DNA of 64,000 nt from NCBI RefSeq assembly GCF_000969905.1, contig NZ_CP009520.1:2666001-2730000 (forward strand), written 5' to 3'. A model generated the notes under the pieces. It searched no databases. It saw nothing but the letters and a program-made list of their open reading frames with translations, and was not told where the DNA came from. Below, piece by piece: positions 43,134-52,468 of the stretch; positions within the stretch are counted from its first letter, which is position 1, and the number at the start of each line of letters is the position of its first letter. The position numbers and the translations under genes were made by a program. The DNA comes from Methanosarcina vacuolata Z-761 (GTDB taxonomy: Archaea > Halobacteriota > Methanosarcinia > Methanosarcinales > Methanosarcinaceae).

Positions 43134-44774
43134 TTAAATTTCTCCTTCGATTGCCGCAAGCATTGCTCCCATCTTACGTTCGGTTTCCCTGAATTCATAA
43201 CCAGGATCAGAATCAGCTACTATTCCAGCTCCGGCCTGCACTGATGCTTTCTTGCCTTGTACAATAATAGTCCGAATTACGATTGCAAAATCGGCGTCTC
43301 CGTTCCAGCTATAATATCCGACTCCTCCCCCGTATATCCCTCGCGGGGAAGTTTCAAGTTCGGAAATAATTTCCATGGCGCGGATTTTCGGAGCTCCTGA
43401 GAGCGTTCCTGCCGGAAATATTGCCCTGAAAGCATCGAACTGGTCACATTCCGGTCTCAGAGTGCCTATAACCTTACTTTCGATATGCTGGACATGGGAA
43501 TACTTCAGGACTTTCATGAATTCGGATACCTTCACTGAGCCGCTTTCCGTAACCATTCTTACATCGTTTCTCCCAAGATCGACAAGCATCACATGTTCAG
43601 CCCTTTCTTTTTCATCATGCATCATGTGTGCAGCAAAGGCCTCATCTTCGGCTTCGGTTTTTCCACGGGGACAGGTGCCTGCAATCGGGTTTGTGATTAG
43701 AGTCCTTTCATGGACAGTCAACAGAGTTTCAGGGCTTGCCCCAACAATTGCCAGGTCTCCGAACTCAAAAATGTACATGTAAGGGCTTGGATTAATTGCC
43801 CGAAGCTGCATATAAAGTTCAAAAGGCGACTGTTCGAGCGTAAACTCGCATTTTCTGGAAAGGACTGCCTGAAAGATATCTCCTGCAAAAATATGCTCTT
43901 TCGCCTGGACTACCGAGTCCTCAAACTTCTGCTTTCCGGCATTGCAGTCCGAAACAGGTAAGCCTGGAAAGATTGATCCGCCTGGTATTGCAACTTCTGC
44001 CGAGTTTCCTGAGAGTGCAGCTTCTTTAAGTATGGCATAGAGCTTCTCGGCTTCCAGAAGAGCTTCTTCATAGATTTCTCCGGCATCCAAACCCGTATTT
44101 ACGAAAGGAGTGATTACGATATATATCTCTTCAGTTATATGGTCGAAAACAAACGTTTTCGAAACCATCAGGTACTGGAGTTCCGGAATTTCGGACTCAA
44201 AGCCTTTTTTGACCCCTAACCAGCTATCGTAAATAGCATCATAAGCCGTATAGCCTATGGCCCCGCCCAGGAAAGTCTGCCTGTCAAAACGTTTTGCGTT
44301 CAGGAGTCCCATCCCATTTCCAGGAGGAAAAACCAGGCGAAGAGCATCGAAACCATCTTTTCCCTCAGGAATTGGAGCCGTGAATTTTAAGTTTCTCAGT
44401 TCTGAGTTTTCTTTCTCCAGATTCTCCTCTATGGTTTCACACCCACAGGTATCTTTGATTTTCGACCGAGCTTCTTCAAAAAAAGGAGACGCATTTGGGT
44501 TAAGGAGTTCAAGGGAAATTTTCCTGTCACTTATCCTAACTACGGCATCAGGATCATTTCCAACAAAAGAGTACCTTGCCTTAGTTTCCTGTTTTTCCAC
44601 TGATTCCAGCAGGTACGAATAACCTGAGGTCCCTGAGGCCCGCAGGGCGCGGTAAAGTTCAAGAGGAGAACATGTAACATTATCGATTCTTGCAAGGAGC
44701 TGGATAAAGCCTGGCTGGCTTACTCCTGATGCAAGCTCTTTGAATTCTTCTTTTCCAAGGTCAAAGGAAAGCAT
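43134..44774 (-). CDS. trpE: Anthranilate synthase component I
   Basis: About 546 residues. The chorismate-binding domain is clear: AGDIFQAVLSRKCEF, NPSPYMYIFEFGD, NPIAGTCPRGKT, DLGRNDVRMV, FPAGTLSGAPKIRAM and GGVGYYSWNGDADFAIVIRT. Near the N-terminus SYLLESVE with a following serine is the LLES tryptophan-binding motif, so feedback inhibition by tryptophan is likely. It makes anthranilate from chorismate with TrpG. Start: ATG 44774 with GAGGTG about 5 bases before; a GTG two codons upstream is also possible. The gene overlaps the end of trpF by 14 bases. Confidence 0.96.
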   Translation of the reverse strand: MLSFDLGKEEFKELASGVSQPGFIQLLARIDNVTCSPLELYRALRASGTSGYSYLLESVEKQETKARYSFVGNDPDAVVRISDRKISLELLNPNASPFFEEARSKIKDTCGCETIEENLEKENSELRNLKFTAPIPEGKDGFDALRLVFPPGNGMGLLNAKRFDRQTFLGGAIGYTAYDAIYDSWLGVKKGFESEIPELQYLMVSKTFVFDHITEEIYIVITPFVNTGLDAGEIYEEALLEAEKLYAILKEAALSGNSAEVAIPGGSIFPGLPVSDCNAGKQKFEDSVVQAKEHIFAGDIFQAVLSRKCEFTLEQSPFELYMQLRAINPSPYMYIFEFGDLAIVGASPETLLTVHERTLITNPIAGTCPRGKTEAEDEAFAAHMMHDEKERAEHVMLVDLGRNDVRMVTESGSVKVSEFMKVLKYSHVQHIESKVIGTLRPECDQFDAFRAIFPAGTLSGAPKIRAMEIISELETSPRGIYGGGVGYYSWNGDADFAIVIRTIIVQGKKASVQAGAGIVADSDPGYEFRETERKMGAMLAAIEGEI

Positions 44775-45477
44775 TGGCACACCTCACTTCTTCAATAAAA
44801 CTTTTGATTTTTACGGCATCTTTTTTCCCGCAGGTCTCAACCCCGGATGCCGTGTCTACAGCATAAGGCGAAACAGCCCTGATTGCTTCCCGTACGTTTT
44901 CAGGCTTGAGCCCGCCTGCAAGGATAAGGGGAAGCCGCGTTTCTTCTAAGATTCGCCGGCTCAGAGTCCAGTCGTGCACACAACCTGTGCCTCCGGGCTT
45001 TTCGGACTTTGCCGTATCAAGCAGAATGGAATCTACAATGTCGGCTTCTTCCAGAAGACTGACCTCTTCAAGCAGGCTTGAGACAGAAGTCGGATTTCCG
45101 GAACCTTCGTTTGAAGCTTCTCCCTGTGCAGGTACGGACAGAGTTTTTATGATAGGGATGTCCGTTTTTTCTTTTATTATTTCAAGTTCAAGATGGGGCA
45201 GCCTGGAGTGGATCTGCACGATATCGGGTTTTATTTTTTTAATCAGACCCACGGCAGTATCCGCGTTTTCAGGCATGATAACCAGTACGGAACTCATAGT
45301 TTCAGGGACTCTGGATACGAGGTAGGCAGCAGTATCGGAATCGAGCTTTCTTGGGCTCTCGACAGGAACTTCTGTAATAAACCCAACTGCATCGGCTCCG
45401 TAAAAGGCTGCGAGTTCGATTTCTTCAGGGCTGCGGATCCCACAGATCTTTATTCTCGTTTTCACTTTCGCTGTCAT
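44761..45477 (-). CDS. trpF: Phosphoribosylanthranilate isomerase
   Basis: 238 residues. The TIM-barrel starts with IKICGIRSPEEIELA (catalytic Cys), then GADAVGFITEVP, DIVQIHSRLPHLELE and DSILLDTAK (catalytic Asp). GGTGCVHDW and LPLILAGGLKPENV bind phosphate. PDI-V-Q-I-H-S replaces the usual VQLHG. Between the fifth and sixth strands there is a slightly long Ser/Glu-rich loop (SNEGSGNPTSVSSLLEE). It converts PRA to CdRP. The ATG overlaps the trpD stop codon by 4 bases. Confidence 0.94.
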   Translation of the reverse strand: MTAKVKTRIKICGIRSPEEIELAAFYGADAVGFITEVPVESPRKLDSDTAAYLVSRVPETMSSVLVIMPENADTAVGLIKKIKPDIVQIHSRLPHLELEIIKEKTDIPIIKTLSVPAQGEASNEGSGNPTSVSSLLEEVSLLEEADIVDSILLDTAKSEKPGGTGCVHDWTLSRRILEETRLPLILAGGLKPENVREAIRAVSPYAVDTASGVETCGKKDAVKIKSFIEEVRCANAFL

Positions 45478-46571
45478 GCCCTCTCTCCCGAGGCCGGGCT
45501 TAATATGGGCGTTTTTGAGCGCATTGACATGCTTTTTCCCGAAAGACTTCCCTTACTTTTCTGTCTAAACCCCGAAGTAAAAGTCTTGAACTGGTTGAAT
45601 TTAACCATGACCTTTCCACTGTCAATGGCATCCTCGGCAATAGGAATTGCTTGCCGGATAGAACCTACTATCCCGCCTACATAAAGGGCGGCAGCCGCAT
45701 TCAGGACTACAATGTCTCTTTTAGGCCCTTTCTGACCCTTAAAGATGCACAGCAGGTCTCTTGCATTTTCTTTTGGAGTGCCACCCTTTATATCCTCGGG
45801 ATTTGCCTGCAACATGCCAAGATCTTCCGGGGTCAGCGTATAGGTTGAAACCTTGCCGTCTTTTAACTCCGCAACATAGGTTTCGCCCGTGTTTGTGATC
45901 TCATCCATTCCATTTCCGTGCACAACAAGAGCATGCTCGGTCCCGAGTTCCGCAAGAGCACAGGCTATTGGTTCACAGAGTTTTTTATCAAAGACCCCTA
46001 TCACCTGCCCTTTAGCACCTGCCGGGTTGGTCATGGGTCCCAGAATGTTGAAAACCGTGCGGACTCCGAGTTTTTTCCTTACCCCTGCAACTCTCTTCAT
46101 AGCCGGGTGAAAAACCGGAGCAGCCATGAACCCTATTCCTATCTCTTCGATTGTTTGCCTGACAGCTTCGGGCTCCAGGTCAATTTTAATTCCCAGGGCT
46201 TCAAGCACATCCGAACTCCCTGACATTGAAGTGGCAGCCCGATTTCCATGCTTGGCTACAGGAACACCTGCTGCAGCAGTAACAATTGCAGCTGCTGTCG
46301 AGATATTGATTGTATTAAGGCCGTCTCCTCCTGTCCCACAGGTATCAACAAGCCTGAAAGATGTTTTGGGCCGGATAGTGTTTCCGGCTTTTTTCATTCC
46401 CCTTACAAAGCCTGCGATTTCTTCGGGCTTTTCACCCTTTGCCCTCAGAGCAAGCAGAAATCTTCCGATTTCCTCATCCTGTGCTGTACTCAGAATTTTA
46501 TCTATTGCAGCTTCAGCTTCTTCGGGGCTCAGATCGTGCCCTTCTTCCAGCTTTTGAATATATCTCTGCAT
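45474..46571 (-). CDS. trpD: Anthranilate phosphoribosyltransferase
   Basis: 365 residues from ATG 46571, with AAGGAGGGAG just before it; a longer upstream frame is not supported. Family motifs: DTCGTGGDGLNTINIST (PRPP loop), VPVAKHGNRAATSMSGSSDV, NILGPMTNPAGA, DEITNTGETYVAEL and FKGQKGPKRDIVVLNAAAAL. It joins anthranilate to PRPP. The C-terminus is longer than usual by about 30 residues (KSKGSLSGKSMSMRSKTP) and looks unstructured. It precedes trpF, with a 4-base overlap. Confidence 0.96.
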   Translation of the reverse strand: MQRYIQKLEEGHDLSPEEAEAAIDKILSTAQDEEIGRFLLALRAKGEKPEEIAGFVRGMKKAGNTIRPKTSFRLVDTCGTGGDGLNTINISTAAAIVTAAAGVPVAKHGNRAATSMSGSSDVLEALGIKIDLEPEAVRQTIEEIGIGFMAAPVFHPAMKRVAGVRKKLGVRTVFNILGPMTNPAGAKGQVIGVFDKKLCEPIACALAELGTEHALVVHGNGMDEITNTGETYVAELKDGKVSTYTLTPEDLGMLQANPEDIKGGTPKENARDLLCIFKGQKGPKRDIVVLNAAAALYVGGIVGSIRQAIPIAEDAIDSGKVMVKFNQFKTFTSGFRQKSKGSLSGKSMSMRSKTPILSPASGERA

Positions 46572-46673
46572 TTCTCCTCCCTCCTTTGAACTCCTGATTT
46601 CTTCTTTTCCAATGTAATTCAAGATTCAAAATCTTCTCAACTGTTGATGTTCTTGATTTTTCGGATTATTTCT

Positions 46674-46732
46674 CTTTAACTGGCTCTTCTGATTCCGGAC
46701 CATTTCCTTTAACTGGCTCTTCTGATTCCGGA
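46674..46732. repeat. 26-bp direct repeat, 2 copies, at the trpA end
   Basis: CTTTAACTGGCTCTTCTGAT followed by TCCGGA occurs at 46674-46699 and 46707-46732. The second copy includes the trpA stop codon, so the trpA C-terminus has been partly duplicated into the trpA-trpD spacer. Confidence 0.88.
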
Positions 46733-47500
46733 TTTGAGTTCCTTTGCAAGAGCTTCCAGCCTTTCGTTTACGTCTTTTCCTTCCTCTATAATCTTGACAA
46801 AAGCCGAGCCGACTATAACTGCATCTGCTCCGGCGTCTCTAACTTCTGCAGCCTGTTTTCCTGTTGAGATCCCGAATCCCACAGCCTTAGGAAGCCCGGT
46901 TTCTACTCTGGAAAGCAGCTCTCTGGTGGAGGATGAGACATCTTCCCTGGCTCCAGTGACCCCAAGCCTCGAAACAAGGTAAAGGAAACCTGATCCTCTT
47001 TCCAGGATTTTCTGGATTCTTCCCTCGGTTGTTGTAGGCGCAATTAGAAAGATCAGGTCAAGCCCGTGCTTTTCGCAGCTATTTTTCAGGTCAGCCGCTT
47101 CTTCTACAGGGATATCGGGTACTATCAGTCCGCTTATTCCGGCATCTGCAGCCTTTTCCACAAATTTTTCCACTCCATACCTGAATACAGGGTTGTAATA
47201 GGTCATGCAGACAAGTGGAATCCCAACATCCAGGGTTTTAATGAGCTCAAAATAACGCTGTGTATCCATGCCTGCTGCAAGTGACCTCTGTCCTGCCACC
47301 TGGATTGTCGGGCCGTCCGCTACAGGGTCTGAAAAGGGGAAACCGAGTTCTATGATATCCGCACCTCCGTTCACCAGAGCTTTTACAATCTCCCCGGTTT
47401 TTTCTGAGGACGGGTCTCCTGCCATTACGTAACAGATCAGAGCACCTTCCTTTTTCTCCCTGAGTTCTGAGAATTTTTCGGAAATTTTTTGCCTTTCCAT
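46709..47500 (-). CDS. trpA: Tryptophan synthase alpha subunit
   Basis: 263 residues. Catalytic Glu in DIIELGFPFSDPVADGPTIQ and catalytic Asp in VPDIPVEEAADL. The phosphate-binding GFGISTGKQAAEV and ADAVIVGSAFVKII are conserved, as is FLYLVSRLGVTGAR (loop 6 Thr). It cleaves indoleglycerol phosphate to indole for TrpB. The gene follows trpB with one base between. The end of the gene is repeated in the spacer before trpD. Confidence 0.97.
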   Translation of the reverse strand: MERQKISEKFSELREKKEGALICYVMAGDPSSEKTGEIVKALVNGGADIIELGFPFSDPVADGPTIQVAGQRSLAAGMDTQRYFELIKTLDVGIPLVCMTYYNPVFRYGVEKFVEKAADAGISGLIVPDIPVEEAADLKNSCEKHGLDLIFLIAPTTTEGRIQKILERGSGFLYLVSRLGVTGAREDVSSSTRELLSRVETGLPKAVGFGISTGKQAAEVRDAGADAVIVGSAFVKIIEEGKDVNERLEALAKELKSGIRRAS

Positions 47501-47501
47501 T

Positions 47502-48782
47502 TTAGATCCCTCCTCTCAGGCTAAGGACGGTTTCCAGATCCTTATCGCCTCTTCCAGACAGGTTTACAACCACTACATCTCCCAGTTCTCCGGCTTCTGA
47601 GGCTTTCTTCAGGTAAGCAAGGGCATGGGAAGATTCCAGTGCAGGAATTATTCCTTCATGCCTGCTCAGTTCATGGAAAGCTCCAAGTGCTTCATCATCA
47701 GTTGCATATCTGGCTGTAACCCGGCCGATTTCGGACAGGTAAGCCAGTTCAGGCCCTACCCCTGAGTAGTCAAGCCCTGCGGAAACGGATTCGGATTCAA
47801 GGATCTGCCCGTTTTTATCCTGCAGTACTTTTGTTCTTGCACCGTGCAGGATACCTTCTTCTCCTGCACAGAGAGAGGCTGAGTGAAGGGCGGCTTTTTC
47901 CGTACATTTAAGGGCTTTTCCTCCGGCTTCGACAGCAATCAGTTTGACATCCTTATCCTCAATAAAGGGGTAGAAGATCCCCATTGCATTACTTCCGCCG
48001 CCTGCACAGGCAATAATGGAATCAGGCATACACCCTTCTTTTTGCAAAATCTGTTCCTTTACTTCACGACCTATAACGCTCTGGAAATCCCTTACTATTA
48101 CAGGATAGGGATGAGGCCCTACAACCGATCCTATGAGGTAATGCGTGTTTTCTATGTTCGTGACCCAGTCCCTGAAAGCCTCGTTAATAGCATCCTTAAG
48201 GGTTTTTGAACCGGATTCCACGGGTACTACTTCAGTGCCCATGAGTTCCATGCGGTAGGCGTTCATCTGCTGACGTTTGACATCCCTGGCCCCCATGTAG
48301 ACAACAGTTTCAAATCCGAGATTTGCCCCTGCCATAGCTGTTGCAGTCCCATGCTGTCCTGCACCGGTTTCGGCAATCAGCCTGGTTTTTCCCATGTATT
48401 TTGCAAGCAGGGCCTGTCCTATTGCATTATTTAATTTGTGGGCCCCTCCATGCACAAGGTCTTCCCTTTTGAGGTAGATCTTTGACCCGTACTTTTTGCT
48501 CAGGTTCCTGGCAAAATAAAGAGGTGTTTCCCTGCCTGCAAAATCCCGCAGGTAATGGTCAAGTTCGGCAAGGAATTCAGGGTCATTTTTATACCGTTCG
48601 TATCCCTCTTCCAGCTCTTCTAAGGCCGGCATGAGGACTTCTGGTACGTACTGCCCCCCATATTTCCCGTATTTTCCTTTTACCTGGCCTGTCTGCCCGT
48701 TTTTCAAATTCTTCTGCGAACCTGCGAGTTTATTTAAGTATGAGTCCTTTGCAGGAAATTCTGAAACTTTAGTTTCTGTCAA
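47502..48782 (-). CDS. trpB: Tryptophan synthase beta subunit
   Basis: About 426 residues. The PLP lysine lies in [37 protein letters not shown], the glycine-rich phosphate loop [10 protein letters not shown] and [13 protein letters not shown] are conserved. It makes tryptophan from serine and indole channelled from TrpA. No ATG precedes the conserved part for a long way. TTG 48782 has GGGAG 8 bases before and gives a 30-residue linker-like N-terminus ([20 protein letters not shown]). The longer upstream frame to 49016 overlaps trpC and is rejected. Confidence 0.95.
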   Translation of the reverse strand: MTETKVSEFPAKDSYLNKLAGSQKNLKNGQTGQVKGKYGKYGGQYVPEVLMPALEELEEGYERYKNDPEFLAELDHYLRDFAGRETPLYFARNLSKKYGSKIYLKREDLVHGGAHKLNNAIGQALLAKYMGKTRLIAETGAGQHGTATAMAGANLGFETVVYMGARDVKRQQMNAYRMELMGTEVVPVESGSKTLKDAINEAFRDWVTNIENTHYLIGSVVGPHPYPVIVRDFQSVIGREVKEQILQKEGCMPDSIIACAGGGSNAMGIFYPFIEDKDVKLIAVEAGGKALKCTEKAALHSASLCAGEEGILHGARTKVLQDKNGQILESESVSAGLDYSGVGPELAYLSEIGRVTARYATDDEALGAFHELSRHEGIIPALESSHALAYLKKASEAGELGDVVVVNLSGRGDKDLETVLSLRGGI

Positions 48783-48957
48783 TTCAATTACTCCCTTGTC
48801 TTTTTGATGAATCCTGTAACATAATTTTGATATCGCGTTTGTAAGCGTAGTTTTTGAATACACTTTGAATGAATATTGAATGAATTTTAAATGAATTAGA
48901 GTGGATTTTCCAACCTGTCCAGTCAGGCTAAAAGCTCCGAAAAGTCTGGAAAAACAG

Positions 48958-49764
48958 TTAATAACGCCAACCAGCGCCCTGGACGAATTCTTTCGTTTTA
49001 TCAAAAACAGAATCACTTTCCATAAGTGCGGAACCTATCAGCACGGCATCCGCGCCTGCCTGAATTACCCGTCTGACATCCTGTACGCTGTTCATCCCAC
49101 TTTCGCTTATTATAAGGTGCCTGGTTCCGTGATCAAGGTCACATTCCCGGATAATGGGAGCCAGCTCTTCTGTGGTTCCGAGGTTGATTTTAAGGGTCTC
49201 TAAGTCCCGGTTATTAATTCCTATAACTCTTGCATCGGTTTCCAGAGCTAAATCGAGTTCTTTCCTGTTGTGGACCTCTACCAGAGGCTCCACTCCTTTT
49301 TTAAGGGCAAGCTCAACAAAAGTCCCGAGTTCTTCTCCAAGGATACCTGCAATCAGGAGTACAAGATCACTTTGAGCTTCTTCAAGCTGCACCCTGTCAA
49401 TAATGAAGTCTTTCCTCAGGACAGGCAAGCAGACCTTACTTCTAACTGAGTCCAGGTTTTCAAGTGATCCCCTGAACACCCCAGGCTCGGTCAGGACTGA
49501 AACCGCAACAGCTCCGGCTTCTTCCATCTCCCATGCAAGCTCAGCAGCCGTTGCAGGTGGAATATCCCTGAAAGTTCTCCCTGGCGATGCGGGCTTGACC
49601 TCTGCAATTACAGGCACCCTACCATCGGCTTTTGCGTCTGCCACAGCCGAGATAAAGTCCCTTTTCTCAAATCCCATCTCCTGGCTTTCACTGGAGGTCT
49701 GCGGCCCAAGGGCCTGTATACGGGTTTTTGTTGTGTTGAGGATGTGAAGAATTGAAGCGTGCAT
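48958..49764 (-). CDS. trpC: Indole-3-glycerol-phosphate synthase
   Basis: 268 residues. [17 protein letters not shown] holds the catalytic Lys and Glu region, [14 protein letters not shown] and LLIAGIL are barrel strands, and [28 protein letters not shown] and [12 protein letters not shown] bind phosphate. It closes the indole ring from CdRP. This is the first gene of the trp operon, with TATA and TGTACA elements upstream. The ATG at 49764 leaves a short leader of about 25 bases. Confidence 0.96.
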   Translation of the reverse strand: MHASILHILNTTKTRIQALGPQTSSESQEMGFEKRDFISAVADAKADGRVPVIAEVKPASPGRTFRDIPPATAAELAWEMEEAGAVAVSVLTEPGVFRGSLENLDSVRSKVCLPVLRKDFIIDRVQLEEAQSDLVLLIAGILGEELGTFVELALKKGVEPLVEVHNRKELDLALETDARVIGINNRDLETLKINLGTTEELAPIIRECDLDHGTRHLIISESGMNSVQDVRRVIQAGADAVLIGSALMESDSVFDKTKEFVQGAGWRY

Positions 49765-49787
49765 TATTTATCACTAAAGTATATTTT

Positions 49788-49826
49788 TGTACATCAACGT
49801 CTAATGAAGTACTTTGTATAAAAAGG
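49788..49826 (-). promoter_or_regulatory. trp operon promoter: TATA box and TGTACA palindrome
   Basis: On the minus strand CCTTTTTATACAAAGTACTT is a good BRE/TATA region (49816-49824). About 26 bases downstream, at the expected transcription start, lies the palindrome TGTACA (49788-49793); AGTACT (49808-49813) lies between. TGTACA is the core of the TRP boxes bound by the TrpY repressor in Methanothermobacter. That a TrpY-type regulator acts here is inference. The rest of 49827-50245 holds no gene. Confidence 0.5.
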
Positions 49827-50245
49827 TTTTGGATAAGCACAATATGAACTGAAATTCTTATTTCGTAAAAGTCGCAAATCCTTGTACTCAGTTAAACATA
49901 TTTTGGATTTTAAGAATGGAGTTTATTCCTTGCTCATTTCCAACACTGCACTACTTCTCACTTATTCAGAACAGGAAGAGAAAATCGCAAAAATGATTCT
50001 GTTTTGAAGGAACTGCTAACGTGTTTGATTTTCGTTTTTTACTCCATTGAGTAAGGAAAGTTAGGAATTATTCAAGTATAATATCAAGGTATTTGTTGCC
50101 AAAAATCATTATTGAGATACTGAAATTACGGATCAATTTCTGAACTGCAAATTTGAAGTTATATTTTATATCATTCCTTCAAATTTAAATAAAAAACTTT
50201 ATAAATTAGGATAGTTGTAAATTACTAACATTTTTTTATATAAAT

Positions 50246-51967
50246 ATGAAGCGAAATATAAAGGAGGACCTTAAAATAGAATATCGAAACGCTAACAAAT
50301 TTAGGATAACGTTACTATTTTTTATTATCCTTTTTCTGGGATTAATGAGTGCATCAGTTACGCACGCTGAAAGTTATAAGTTTGTTACCAAATGGGGTTC
50401 TTATGGTGATGGTGCTGGACAATTAAATCATCCACGTGCCATTGTTGCAACTTCATCTGGATATATTTATGTTGCCGATACAGACAATCATCGGGTTCAG
50501 GAATTTAATAACAATGGCAAATTCATTAACCAATGGGGCTCTACTAATGATATATCACTGGGGTATGTAATCGGTGTTGCTGTAGATTCTTCAGGTAACG
50601 TTTATGTTACTGATACTAACAATCGCATTGTGAAGTTTGACAAAAATGGTAATTTCATTACAAAATTTGGTTCTTATGGAAGTGGCAATGGACAGTTCAA
50701 AGATGTTCATGACTTTTGTTTAGATTCATCTGGCAATATTTATGTTGTCGATACGGGCAATAATCGAATTCAGAAGCTCGATAACAATGGAAATTACTTG
50801 ACCCAGTGGGGTTCTTATGGCAGCAGTAATGGGCAATTCAAGAATCCCATTGATGTTGCCTTAGATTCTTCGGATAATGTTTATGTTGCTGACAAAGATA
50901 ACCATTGCATTAAAAAGTTTGACAGTAGCGGCAATTATCTAATGCAATTCGGTAATTCTGGCAATGGCGATGGACAGTTTAATAACATTATAAGTGTTTT
51001 TGTTGATTCTTCTGGCGATATTTATGTTTTGGACATAGGGAATACTCGCATTCAGAAGTTTGACAGTGACAGCAATTATCTAACACAGTGGGGTTCCTAT
51101 GGGACAAATGATGGGCAATTCAGAAACCCTGAAGATGTTGCTGTAGATTCTTCAGGCAATGTTTATGTTGCTGATGCTGACAACAATCGCATTCAGAAGT
51201 TTGCTCCAGTATATCCACCAGTAACTAATTTTGTCAGCAATGTTACCACAGGCTATGCTCCCCTGACAGTAAAGTTTACTGACACAAGTACAGGAACACC
51301 ATTTTCCTGGAAATGGAACTTTGGAGATGGGGCTTCTTCAACGGTAAAGAATCCGATACATACATATTCCAAAGCAGGAAAATACACCGTAAAACTTACT
51401 GCAACCAATGAAGGGGGCAACAGTACTGCAACAAAAACAAATTATATAACTGTCAAAACGACTACTGTAAAACCGGTTGCATCTTTCTCTGCATCTCCAA
51501 CATCAGGGAAAGCGCCATTAACAGTAAAATTCACAGATAAAAGTACAGGAACGCCGACTAAATGGAAATGGACTTTTGGTGACGGAGCAACTTCAACAAA
51601 ACAGAATCCAACTTATAAGTATTCAAAAGCAGGAAAGTATACAGTGACACTTACGGTTACCAACGCAGCAGGTAGTAATACGGTAACAAAAACGAATTAT
51701 ATAACAGTAGTAGCAAAACCTGTTGCTGCATTTTCTGCGTCACCAACCTCCGGAAAAGTTCCATTAAACGTTAAGTTTACTGACAAAAGTACAGGAACGC
51801 CGACTAAATGGAAATGGACTTTTGGTGACGGAGCAACTTCAACAAAACAGAATCCAACTTATAAATATTCAAAAGCAGGGAGTTATACTGTTAAGTTAAC
51901 AGTAACGAATGCTGCTGGAACTAACACTAAAACTATTTCTAAGTATATTACAGTGAAAAGTAAATAA
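50246..51967 (+). CDS. Secreted NHL beta-propeller/PKD surface protein
   Basis: 573 residues. An N-terminal membrane/signal segment (ITLLFFIILFLGLMSASVTH) is followed by six NHL repeats of about 47 residues (VAVDSSGNVYVADADNNRIQ) forming one beta-propeller. Three PKD domains follow (WKWNFGDG, WKWTFGDG twice). Such proteins are typical of Methanosarcina envelopes and are thought to mediate adhesion or surface assembly. The last PKD domain and the 3' flank are nearly identical to those of the next gene. ATG 50246 has no clear ribosome-binding site before it; a second ATG three codons inside the hydrophobic part is less good. Confidence 0.88.
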   Translation: MKRNIKEDLKIEYRNANKFRITLLFFIILFLGLMSASVTHAESYKFVTKWGSYGDGAGQLNHPRAIVATSSGYIYVADTDNHRVQEFNNNGKFINQWGSTNDISLGYVIGVAVDSSGNVYVTDTNNRIVKFDKNGNFITKFGSYGSGNGQFKDVHDFCLDSSGNIYVVDTGNNRIQKLDNNGNYLTQWGSYGSSNGQFKNPIDVALDSSDNVYVADKDNHCIKKFDSSGNYLMQFGNSGNGDGQFNNIISVFVDSSGDIYVLDIGNTRIQKFDSDSNYLTQWGSYGTNDGQFRNPEDVAVDSSGNVYVADADNNRIQKFAPVYPPVTNFVSNVTTGYAPLTVKFTDTSTGTPFSWKWNFGDGASSTVKNPIHTYSKAGKYTVKLTATNEGGNSTATKTNYITVKTTTVKPVASFSASPTSGKAPLTVKFTDKSTGTPTKWKWTFGDGATSTKQNPTYKYSKAGKYTVTLTVTNAAGSNTVTKTNYITVVAKPVAAFSASPTSGKVPLNVKFTDKSTGTPTKWKWTFGDGATSTKQNPTYKYSKAGSYTVKLTVTNAAGTNTKTISKYITVKSK

Positions 51968-52066
51968 TATTGTTGACGAGTAACCAATGAAAATAAGCAA
52001 GGTATAAAAGGCATTCAAATTCTATTGAATATAATCCTTTTAACCTTGCTTTAAATTTTTGAGAGA
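51713..52066. repeat. Duplicated 3' block (copy 1)
   Basis: From the last PKD domain through the stop codon and about 100 bases of 3' flank, this block is almost identical to 53820-54172. The identity continues beyond the coding region up to TTTTTGAGA, so a segment was duplicated or converted as DNA. Confidence 0.85.
51997..52053 (+). terminator. Long hairpin after the NHL/PKD gene
   Basis: AAGCAAGGTATAAAAGG pairs with CCTTTTAACCTTGCTT with one bulge, followed by TAAATTTTTG. The same structure follows the next gene at 54105-54161. The 52067-52468 stretch holds no gene that I can support. Confidence 0.6.
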
Positions 52067-52468
52067 TATATAAACTTTCTGTTTTATTCGTTAATCTCCA
52101 AGTCATATCTTGAAAAAACTGGCTCTTCGCCATTCCCTATGGATAAGATGATTTTCAATTCAAGGTCGCATTGGTTTTTATGGGGACATTATGAGGATAT
52201 CCACACAAAAAAAAGAAGAGCTAAAGAACTACAAGAATTTCAAGGAAATCCTAACTTATCCTCTTCAAATTGTATGAATAAGTAAATTTCATGTATTTGT
52301 TGAAAATTTAAGAACTTAACTAAGTCTAAGAAACGTATACACACCTGGGTATAAAAACAACAGCAGTAAGCTAACAATGTCCTAAACTCAAAATTTTACA
52401 TATAATGCTTAATGCATGTGATTTTACCTCAGGAGTGCAGAAGTCCAAAAACATACTGAGGTATATAA

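Noticed and set aside
48783-49016. N-terminal extension of trpB by 78 residues
   Set aside because: It would overlap trpC and is unlike any TrpB; TTG 48782 with GGGAG fits better.
52067-52468. Possible transposase remnant on the minus strand (GNGEEPVFSRYDLEINE)
   Set aside because: The stretch is short and I cannot match it to a transposase family.
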